Shown: positions 31,701 to 38,641 of the stretch, piece after piece
How positions within the stretch are numbered: the stretch's first letter is position 1
Layout of the letters: the number at the start of each line of letters is the position of its first letter
Assembly (NCBI GenBank): GCA_020310875.1
Contig: CM035431.1
Location: 20,786,767 to 20,850,766, forward strand
From: Ceratopteris richardii
Taxonomy: Eukaryota > Streptophyta > Polypodiopsida > Polypodiales > Pteridaceae
DNA length: 64,000 nt
Reading direction: 5' to 3'
Translations under genes and position numbers: made by a program
The notes under the pieces: model-generated
The model's database searches: none
What the model was told of the DNA's origin: nothing
Seen by the model: only the letters and a program-made list of their open reading frames with translations

Positions 31701-34437
31701 CTTAGGCATGGTATATGCTGTGAAGAAGTTTAGACACTATTTATTGGCCAACAAGTTCAAGTTTTTTACTGATCATCAAGCTTTGTTATATTTGGTCAAT
31801 AAACCTTGCAATATTGGACGCTTAGTAAGATGGTTCCTCTTACTAATGGAATATGACTTTGAAGTTGTTGTCAGGAAAGGTAGAACCCACCTTCGGGCAG
31901 ATCACCTTTCTCGCATCACTTCAGGAGAGTCACCGCAAGGAGTGTCTGACGAATTACCCGATGCTTATCTGTTCAATTTAGAAGTTATTCCTAAATGGGC
32001 AAATAAGTTGGTACCAGTCCTAACCTTTGGCCCTGCAAATAAGAATGTGAAAACATCACAAGAAGAAATCGTAAAATCACAAAAATATCACATATTAGCA
32101 GGAAGCATGTACAAACAAGATACTGAGGGTGTATTAGCTTGTTGTGTGGAGGATGATGAACATAGTAGTTGGCTGCAACAAGCCCATGAAGGAATGTTAG
32201 GAAATCACTATTCTAAACAACGAACATTGCAGAATCTAAAGCGTTTAGGAGTGTATTGGCCTAGCATGGACAAAGAAATACATGAGTGGATTAAGAATTG
32301 TCCAAGGTGCAGAGAGAGACCTCCAGTGGAGCATGCGACCCTTTATCAAGTGTCATTAATTCCAGATTGGAGTGCTCCATTGGTAGAGTTTATGAGATCG
32401 GGAAGATTACCCAAAGAGGCTAGTCTAGCAAGAAGACGAAGCATGGAGCAAGAGGCTCAAGGCTACGCCTTAGTAGAGGACAACCTATACCGAAGAGGCA
32501 AAGATGGTTACTTAAGACTATGCGTTCATGAATCAGACTATTTAAAGGTCTTAGAGACTGCACACAGCGGTGTTGCAGGTGGACATTTTGGTCCTGACCG
32601 AGTGATCAAGACCATTCTATTCTCAGGACTTTGGTGGCCCTCTCTTCATATGGACGCACATACCTATGTGAAGAAATGTGACACATGCCAACGTGCACAA
32701 TATCCAGTGAGAAAAGACGAGATGCCCTTGAGGCCAATGATGGGAGGACGTGCATTTTCAAAGTGGGGCATAGACTTCATAGGTCCTATTAACCCCCCAG
32801 CTAAAAACTCCCATGCAGAGTACATCATTGTAGCCACAGATTACCTTACAAAGTGGGTAGAAGTCAAAGCCACAACAAAGAATGATGCTCAGACTACGGC
32901 TAAGTTCTTATTCGAGAATGTGTTCACGAGATATGGACTACCAATAGAGTTGGTGAGCGATAGAGGCACACACTTCTTGAATGAAGTCATTGAAAATCTT
33001 CTCCAAGAATTCTTGGTGATACATAAGAAATCTGCCCCCTATCACCCACAAGCCAACGGACAAGCCGAGAGTACCAATAAGATCCTCTGTAACGTATTGA
33101 CAAAACTGGTAAATAATAAACGCTCTGATTGGGACAAACAACTTCATCATGCTGTTTGGGCTTATCGAGTTGCCTACAAAACGGTACTCAATGCCACCCC
33201 ATTTCAGATGGTCTTCGGACAGAATGCTGTGCTACCATTAGATTTCTTAATCCCTGCCTTAAAAGTAGCACAAGAGTATGAGTGGAATGGGCATGAATTG
33301 TCCTCTAGGATCTTTGATCTCGAACGCTTGGGTGAGACGAGGCTACGAGCGGCAGCAGGCATCTACGCTGCAAAGAAGAGGCAAAAGGCTTACTTTGATG
33401 CACACATCAAGGATAAGGGATTGAAAGAGGGAGATCTAGTGTTGGTATACACACTAAAACAACATGCCCGTAAGTTGGAAAAAAGAGGATACGGACCCAT
33501 GATCATTAATAGAATTTCCACTAGTGGTGCAGTTCAGTTGGCCACTCTAGAAGGAGATATCTTGCCAAACTATATTAGTGGCTGTAGAGTAAAGCTATAT
33601 CAAGAACCTCTTACTGAGGATATGCTAATGAGACTCAACACTGCTAAGAAGCGAAAAGAAGAAGAGTTAAGAGTGAGAGAAGAAGCACAGGTAGAGGCCA
33701 GGGAGCGTATTAGGCGAAATAAGTTAAGGCGATTAGGCCTAGAGGTCAACTCAAAAGCCACAAAATATCACATGGATATGTGTCAGAAGTCAGGCATAGC
33801 AACTTCTCAGGTCATTAACCGAAGACCCTTTGTGACCATAGAGATAGGACAAGGGAAGGGTGCAAGGATGGTGAAAGCATTGATTGACTCAGGTGCAGCA
33901 AGTAGTGCAGTTAGACTTTCCTACTGCCAAGACTTGGGGTTGAACATCAATCCCATAGAAGCTTATCTCATAGAATTGGGAGGTGTGGAAACCCCTTGTT
34001 TGGGCGAGGTGGAACTTCCCATCTACCTTCAAGATGTTCCAATGAAAGTCAAAGCGCTAGTATGTCAAGATGAGAACCTTACAGAACCACTTGTCTTGGG
34101 TCAAGATTGGATCTATGACCATGCAGTTAACTTAAACCTAAGAAGTCAAATTCTTCAAGTTTGGGTACAGGAACAATGCATTACATTAGAATTAGAGAAC
34201 TGCATGCTCCTAAATCATGGCACCACACACTCTCTTAGTTCTTCCAAGACTAATCATATGAAAGAAGATGTTGTATGTGTCAAAAGCTCTATGATGCAGA
34301 AGGAGTCAATCGTGGAAGACCAGGTTCGAAGGCGGGTGGATCTTTCTTCTTCTCCAAAGAATCAAGTAGCCACAGTAGTGAGTCCACCACACAAGCAAAC
34401 ACAACCGTTCACGACAACTGCTACATCAAATAAATAG
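25741..34437 (+). CDS. A gag-pol polyprotein, 2898 aa
   Basis: One open frame with, in order: gag core (about 360-420); zinc knuckles of C-x2-C-x3-H-x4-C type (about 557, 751, 781); aspartic protease PR1 with DSGA at 1228-1231 and ILGRPF near 1300; RT with YVDD at 1797-1800; RNase H (about 1938-2060); two zinc fingers, H2149-H2156-C2187-C2190 and H2275-H2282-C2313-C2316; integrase core D2345, D2407, E2443 (a D,D35E pattern); a GPY-like region; and a second protease-like domain with DSGA at 2716-2719 and LGQDW near 2786. It is translated as one frame with no gag/pol shift. The start MNLRSGRH is the first ATG of the frame. A TAG at 34435 cuts off the tail, which is continuous in B. Confidence 0.97.
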   Translation: MNLRSGRHLGKDKQSIRSSEASVNHTSKSWAQQISGHLLLSSDTSDSEMSFSMGKPTGGSGTAHLQTPEGPYKTQLEYIRTNQLGARIYEDGLRRSVVQLKNPDQSFGLEHPVVKFEEGSYIDKEGTMYVVTNLPDRTDEFGNVIPENEIGDLEQGNVGQGPQTPRGKSVLTRVITPDWIPQDNKSIELFLNRETEEAFWRFKPDQPSQLGIVIIYEFKDPEIPGKVVYLDNTSEKIFLVTEHDRHAYTWKNELIFPPPRSNVSHGLQGVGSSHAHEAQRERTRERPEVSFAHTVGRNRSGFENERSERERYQAHRQKRDEHDFPLPRPREHPRTLRPTQVIKAMKNYFDGSRDPYDHVAEFKQVLRAEQVEDLFTQYEAFGLTLKGTALAWFQPLSSRNYRDIGQLLDEFIVEFSKSGIRHNTSSLIHSFKQTPQETVRLAGRRFRQYLERCPAPELPTPAKQVALFLDGLLSTKLRSYVYLKEPRSIEECVRTCIDIEDNLGEELGLSKLYKDSDSSTSQTSKISTEIEEIVEQVAKKLGVQNKQTQRVTSVNRCYTCGGDHMANVCPMQNQNIRERNAPYCTIERKYTNHTAQDCPYNRQAVRQNYQQPYPQGRYENQYQQPYYRPQQQYQVPYRPQPVLGNQPPAPTNVIPVKYAGGEENPNRALVPLTPFMPDNDSHAHCSDYSHEGSPHAYYTESPEHSEIYSYQYEVPPMEQNWEPEYSNVMYTNPNPRPQLRQMRPQTPRGSCFRCQGDHFIRDCPHPPSPSQGQAITIQAFCPDCGKDHLPRDCPRNPSSAPKITPINVVGLVADSSSSSSNVAPIQAVTRAQALKQDKPVEQSESSESGEPSKRKTRTWKDTREKTNRKWNKKLLELEESLKEAKTKIEDIASQSSSHAETPSTPPHPTPPPIVNRPQPGSVLADPTPEGLDMMFKAYQARLQEGPTAANLDKSYPRADLEIERMKMCMKMVEQAQAILETSQKFNQTNSVKGELHFQGLLERLEQLVDKPQVLLPPQAQPVIERGSSPPMGAYVPNSTDPGIPPSIQQYSQEFLREIQEEKWGKEKGNSPPIPEVDDLHDQFPQDIPSIYGDEAEQQEDERLDFESNTLEELPQFPGPWESESLQIRAPTILVRNEDSVVPRNTDVVKNTKVQCHLTVEELLKAKPELWNHVKDQVPELDSNMPKAGSKQRVPEIPLDKIGDMCEGEEGNTYLPITYQGYTTKAIIDSGAGVAIATTSLWKQWGKPTLRPTRMKLQMADGHFERPLGLLEGITLTTCGVEFEHTFAICDFEKNNVYEMILGRPFLRQLQIVQDWGTNSLYLHHLGVTTKVNLKDYTFRDVPPLQWNSIHKAKEDSISVHSESSPDPSWLHEDTHLWMCKVAKEEEKRLKAREEGTSLGDRPVRDPAYTPMIFPDEEFEPHGWPEILATMDIVVNEEQWTPHCDEEGYDISVFMCQPLLEECDPSDVIEEEENDDDMESIVMDSCFNSEQHYLEDIGVFTQKEEEPLTSIKTVNSKDGSESSQKKKKRKAVKQEEEESLFEVPENFKKYEVDDRKILVRMPKREAIIGESYDNKEKTKKIVVTIEENEERCTYIGDDLSAREEMELIALLREYRDVFAWHYRDLKGVDPRICSHTIPMTADAKPTKQKPYTYNDTYATKIKEEIDRLIEAGFIYEIEHTEWVSPIVVVPKKNGKLRVCINLKKVNAATIRDSYPLPITEHLLERVAGKEVYSFLDGFSGYNQVAIAPEDQHKTAFATEWGIFAFRVMPFGLTNAPATFQRLMCHVFKEFLRKSLEVYVDDLCAHSQERRFHIPELRQIFNKCREYRVCLNPEKCVFMVRQGKILGHIVSKNGISTDEDKVRAIAELPRPRNIKEVQAFMGHCGYYRRFIHMYAIIARPLYALLSNFEWNDECENSFNELKKRLCTTPILTTPDWNKPFHVHVDASNHAIGCVLAQPTSEGNLDLPIAYASRQLNAAEQNYTTTEREGLGMVYAVKKFRHYLLANKFKFFTDHQALLYLVNKPCNIGRLVRWFLLLMEYDFEVVVRKGRTHLRADHLSRITSGESPQGVSDELPDAYLFNLEVIPKWANKLVPVLTFGPANKNVKTSQEEIVKSQKYHILAGSMYKQDTEGVLACCVEDDEHSSWLQQAHEGMLGNHYSKQRTLQNLKRLGVYWPSMDKEIHEWIKNCPRCRERPPVEHATLYQVSLIPDWSAPLVEFMRSGRLPKEASLARRRSMEQEAQGYALVEDNLYRRGKDGYLRLCVHESDYLKVLETAHSGVAGGHFGPDRVIKTILFSGLWWPSLHMDAHTYVKKCDTCQRAQYPVRKDEMPLRPMMGGRAFSKWGIDFIGPINPPAKNSHAEYIIVATDYLTKWVEVKATTKNDAQTTAKFLFENVFTRYGLPIELVSDRGTHFLNEVIENLLQEFLVIHKKSAPYHPQANGQAESTNKILCNVLTKLVNNKRSDWDKQLHHAVWAYRVAYKTVLNATPFQMVFGQNAVLPLDFLIPALKVAQEYEWNGHELSSRIFDLERLGETRLRAAAGIYAAKKRQKAYFDAHIKDKGLKEGDLVLVYTLKQHARKLEKRGYGPMIINRISTSGAVQLATLEGDILPNYISGCRVKLYQEPLTEDMLMRLNTAKKRKEEELRVREEAQVEARERIRRNKLRRLGLEVNSKATKYHMDMCQKSGIATSQVINRRPFVTIEIGQGKGARMVKALIDSGAASSAVRLSYCQDLGLNINPIEAYLIELGGVETPCLGEVELPIYLQDVPMKVKALVCQDENLTEPLVLGQDWIYDHAVNLNLRSQILQVWVQEQCITLELENCMLLNHGTTHSLSSSKTNHMKEDVVCVKSSMMQKESIVEDQVRRRVDLSSSPKNQVATVVSPPHKQTQPFTTTATSNK

Positions 34438-35031
34438 ACACCATTCGATAAAAAAGCAGTTCCGAGCATGAAGCAGATATGGGTACGCAAAGGAGAGCAA
34501 CCACCAGCCTTGCCCCCACAAATCCCATCCATGCACACCAACCAGGCCAGAAGACGAAGGAAGCAGCTCAGACAAGCTCAATCACAAGGTATCCAACAAG
34601 TTTGGGTGCCTAAGAAGTTAGCTGCAGCTCAACAAGGGCAATTACAGATGTGGGTACCTAAGAAGCTCCTACATCCACAACAACCTTTGTTCTCCCACAT
34701 GCAAAAGGTTTCAACAAAGAAGCCAAAAAGAGAAAAGGGTAAGAACCACGTACAGAGATCAAAGGAAGATCAAATCAGCTCTTCAACATTAGTAGGAAAA
34801 CATGCAAAAAGGATATGGGTTTGGAAGCCAAAAGTGCAAGTAGCCTCCACCGAACCAAAGCGTCAACCACACTGGATACCACAGTTCAGAAAGCATCCAA
34901 AGAGAAAGATGCCTGAAGTGACCTCTACAGTGCCAAATGATGTTCTAAAATGGACTCCAATAAGGAGGATTACATCAGTTCGAGACTCAATGGATACCTC
35001 CACCAAGGTCGGCATCAACATCCACAAATAA
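34438..35031 (+). CDS. A pol C-terminal tail beyond an in-frame TAG (197 aa)
   Basis: In frame with gag-pol and separated only by the TAG at 34435-34437; the first internal ATG is at 34468. Basic and Gln-rich, with repeats KQIWVRK, QQVWVPKK, LQMWVPKK, KRIWVWK, HWIPQ and KWTPIRR. In B this tail is fused to PR2 without a stop, and in D the codon at the TAG is AAG. So the stop is probably a private change of this copy, or it may be read through. The repeated W-V-P-K could bind RNA, DNA or a partner; no family is recognised. Confidence 0.7.
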   Translation, partial: TPFDKKAVPSMKQIWVRKGEQPPALPPQIPSMHTNQARRRRKQLRQAQSQGIQQVWVPKKLAAAQQGQLQMWVPKKLLHPQQPLFSHMQKVSTKKPKREKGKNHVQRSKEDQISSSTLVGKHAKRIWVWKPKVQVASTEPKRQPHWIPQFRKHPKRKMPEVTSTVPNDVLKWTPIRRITSVRDSMDTSTKVGINIHK

Positions 35032-35251
35032 CATCGAAAGCCTCGAACGAGCGACAACCATGTGCTCCTTGCACAACCCTGTCTTTTGCACCATTCAGGT
35101 CATGCATTTCCAAAGTATGCATTAATATAGGGCCACATTACACGGCCGTGCATAGACACACTTGAGAATCCCAAGCACAAGAGCACATTGACATAGGTCA
35201 AATATTTCTATTGATACTAACTTTTGTGTTCTTGTTTTGTGCTATTTTTTC

Positions 35252-35285
<34 letters not shown>

Positions 35286-35922
35286 AGAGAGAGCTTGTTC
35301 CTAGATTTGGCTTATGGAACATGAATGAGTCATGCTTAGGTGGACCATCAACCAGGGCATTCATTGACAATGATAAACCAACCAATGGTCCATCATGATG
35401 AAAGGTGTACAACACGAAGAGATCCGCATCGACTGACCTTTCCTTATGGTAAGAATCTTCTACTTGGACCACAACCATGATAGTTTGGGAAACCTCTTCG
35501 TCAGCATACCCTTGAGCACTTAGCTCAAGGCCCGCAATTTTTGCACCATGCTCTTCCAATGCATTTTCCAAGTAAGCATGCGTAGGGCTACATTACAAGG
35601 CCGTGCACAAGGCACATACTTTTTTCAACCTAGGCACGAACACACTTACCCTTCATTCATTATGGGTTATGAGTAGTTGGCATGACTGCTCTCAACGTCA
35701 TCTTTGGAAGAGCTAGCGGACGTCATGGGAACAACATCCATATCTCGGAAGCAAATTGAAGCCAGTAGTTGCTCCAAATCACTCTTGACAACCTCTTTTG
35801 AGCCACTTGCAGTTTTAAAAGCTCACAACGACACATTCTTGCTGGAATCCAACGAACCAGCTCACACAATGGACGTACACCACCTCTCAAAGCACTACAT
35901 GGAACAACCCTTCCAACAAGGG
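35032..35922 (+). other. A 3' non-coding region with direct repeats and poly-A
   Basis: No gene seen. Two related blocks (about 35100-35157 and 35557-35613) share TTTCCAA, TATGCAT or AGCATGC, then TAGGGC.ACATTACA.GGCCGTGCA. A run of about 28 A residues, interrupted by nothing but followed by GA repeats, lies at 35254-35293. ORF3 of B is absent here. Confidence 0.75.
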
Positions 35923-35957
35923 TCTGTCAGGGACGACAGACTCGAGAGGGGGGGGAG
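35923..35957 (+). promoter_or_regulatory. A hairpin and polypurine tract
   Basis: TCTGTCAGGGACGACAGA (35923-35940) is identical to the core in B and forms a 6-bp stem. The polypurine tract GAGAGGGGGGGGAG (35944-35957) follows and ends at the LTR. Confidence 0.88.
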
Positions 35958-36566
35958 TGTTGAAGCTCAAAGTCAAGGACAAAGCATGGAAGCACATCAA
36001 AAGGTGGACACACAAGGAAAGGGAGCAAGTAGGGAGCTCCAAGAAGTGTATGTCAAATTTTCAGAAGAATCCCCTACAAAAATAGTGATTTTCATCACTA
36101 AAAAACATTGTAAATACCATTATCTATTTTTAGTAACTCCATTTTGTTCAAGCCGAGGAGTCCTCGAGCTTGAGGAGTATTAGAAGTACCATCGTACCAA
36201 TTTTCATAATTTTTAGACTTCGTTTGAGCCCTCAAATAAGCCCTGGAACCTAATTTTTAACTAGGCCGGACACTAGGTCTGGACAAGGCCAAAACTAGTC
36301 AAAAAACTATAAAAAGAGCTAGAGAGCTCATTTTTGGGGTTAGCTTGTCAGAGAATAGAACTTTTGTAAGAGAACTCTTTTGCAATCTAAGCTTTCCATC
36401 GTTCCTCTCTTTGATCTTACTTTGTGCGCGTGTGTGCGTATGTGTGTGCATGTTTGTGTGCTTTCACTCACGCACTTGTGCCTTCACTTGCTCGTGGTCT
36501 TCATACCGGTCCTCACGTCTCCGCGGATTGACAAGTAAAGGAGGTGGTGCTTACGCTTGAGCTACA
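35958..36566 (+). repeat. 3' LTR of element A (609 bp)
   Basis: Identical to the 5' LTR except for one G/A difference (GGACAAGGCC here, GGACAGGGCC at 23768-23777). GTCGG follows immediately as the right target duplication. Confidence 0.97.
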
Positions 36567-37453
36567 GTCGGCATCAAGAAGTCCAAAGGAAGCATAGCAT
36601 TCTGACCAAAAACCATCTGAAAGGGAGTTGCATTGAGTACGGTCTTGTAGGCCACTCGATATGCCCAAACAGCGTGGTGTAACTGTTTGTCCCAATCTGA
36701 ACGTTTGTTGTTCACGAGTTTCGTCAGTACGTTACAAAGGATCTTATTAGTGCTTTCAGCCTGACCATTGGCCTGAGGATGATATGGTGCGGATTTCTTG
36801 TGAATCACCATAAAATCCTGTAACAAATATTCAATGACTTGGTTTAGAAAGTGAGTGCCTCGATCGCTCACTAACTCTATAGGCAGTCCATATCTTGTAA
36901 AGACATTCTCAAATAAGAATTTTGCAGTTGTGTGTGCATCATTCTTTTTCGTGGCTTTTGCCTCTACCCATTTCGTAAGATAATCTGTTGCAACAATAAT
37001 GTATTCCGCATGTGTACCTTTTGCAGGGGGGTTAATGGGTCCTACAAAGTCTATACCCCACTTAGAAAATGCACGTCCGCCCATCATGGGTTTCAATGGC
37101 ATTTCGTCTCTGCGAGTAGGAAACTGAGTTCTTTGGCACACATCGCATCTCTTGACATAGGTATGAGCATCCATGTGAAGAGTGGGCCACCATAATCCTG
37201 CAAAGAGGATGGCTTTGATTATCCTATCGGGTCCAAAATGACCTCCTACAACACCTTGGTGTGCAGTCTCTAGTATGCTCAGATAATCGCTCTCATGAAC
37301 ACATTGTCTTAGATATCCATCTCGTCCTCTTTTGTATAGGTTATCGCCAATAAGTGAATAATCTTGAGCTTCCTGCTCTAGACTGCGTTGTCGAGCTAAG
37401 GTCATGCCTTGAGGGAATGTGTTCGTCCTCAAGTATGTCACTAATGGTTCACT
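36567..37453 (-). pseudogene. B pol: second zinc finger and integrase core, cut by A
   Basis: Open minus-strand frame after the TAG at 37454, ending at the A insertion in the integrase C-terminal region. The second zinc finger (AHQGVVGGHFG ... CDVCQ) and the integrase core (WGIDFVGP, SDRGTHFLN, GQAESTNK with the catalytic D, D, E) are intact. The frame continues without loss at 23444. The protein would have integrated B; it is separated from its C-terminus by 13 kb of A. Confidence 0.92.
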
Positions 37454-38455
37454 CTAGTCTCGTGTGAGAGACACGTGATATAATGTAGCATGCTCTACTG
37501 GTGGTTTTTCACAACAAACATGGCATTCCTTACACAACCTGTGGACATCTGCTTCCATCGTAGGCCAATATACTCCTAATCTATGCAGAGTCTGTAACGT
37601 TCGATGTTTTGAATGATGTTGCTTTAATGCACCTATGTGTGCTAATTGGAACCAATTCGCATGTTCTGATTCATCTACACAACAAGCAAGGATCTTTTGA
37701 TTATCCTGTTTATATATGCTTCCTGCCATTATTTGGTATCTTTGGGACTTGGTAATCTCTCCCTCTTTGATCTTTAACCTAGGATTCTTGGGTCCATATG
37801 TGAGAATAGGGACTATAGGCTTAGCCCATTCTGGTGCTATCTCAAGGTTAAACAAGTATGCATCTGGTAATTCATCCGCTACTCCTTGAGGAGCTTCTCC
37901 TGAGGTTAATCTTGAAAGGTGGTCAGCTCTAAGATGTGTCTTTCCTTTCCTGACTACGACTTCAAAATCATACTCCATGAGTAATAGAAACCAACGTATC
38001 AGTCGTCCTGTGTTACATGGTTTGTTGACTAAGTACAATAGGGCTTGATGATCCGTAAAGAACTTGAATTTGTTGGCCAACAAATAGTGCCTAAACTTCT
38101 TTACTACGTAGATCATCCCTAATCCTTCTCGTTCCGTCGTGGTGTAATTCCTTTCTGCTGCGTTCAATTGTCTGCTCGCGTAAGCTATGGGGAGATCTAT
38201 GTTACCTTCATTCGTGGGTTGTGCTAACACGCATCCTATGGCGTAATTGGATGCATCCACATGTACATGGAATGGCTTACTCCAATCTGGGGTAGTCAAT
38301 ATAGGTGCTGAGCACAAGCGTCGTTTAAGTTCATTGAATGAATTTTCACATTCATCTGTCCATTCAAAATTGGTTAAAAGAGAGTACAAAGGCTTGGCGA
38401 TGATTGCATACATGTGTATGAATCTCCTATAATATCCGCAATGGCCCATAAATGC
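37454..38455 (-). pseudogene. B pol: RT end, RNase H and first zinc finger
   Basis: Open between two TAG codons (38456-38458, a Gln codon in A; 37454-37456, a Trp codon in A). It contains MGHCGYYRRFIHMY of the RT connection, the RNase H region (HVHVDASNYAIGCVLAQ, TTEREGLGM) and the first HHCC finger (AHIGALKQHHS ... CHVCCE). All residues expected for zinc binding are present. Confidence 0.92.
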
Positions 38456-38641
38456 CTATACCTCTTTCACATTAGTTGGTCTAGGTAAATCTGCAATTAC
38501 CTTCACCTTTTCTTCATCCGTAGAGATTCCATTTTTTGACACAATGTGTCCTAGAATTTTGCCTTGTCTGACCATGAAAACGCATTTTTCTGGGTTCAAA
38601 CAAACCTGATATTCTCGACATTTGTCAAATATTTGCCTTAA

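Larger units (their letters stand above)
23445..36566 (+). mobile_element. Element A: young, nearly intact gypsy (Athila/Tat-like) element
   Basis: 13,122 bp, bounded by 609-bp LTRs (23445-24053, 35958-36566) and a perfect 5-bp target duplication GTCGG (23440-23444, 36567-36571). The LTRs differ at one site by my alignment. It contains a tRNA-Asp primer site, a splice donor, a TCGCGA leader array, a 2898-codon gag-pol, a tail separated by one TAG, a 0.9-kb non-coding region, a hairpin and a polypurine tract. It lacks the ORF3 of B. It interrupts the integrase of B. It is the best candidate here for a recently mobile element. Confidence 0.97.
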
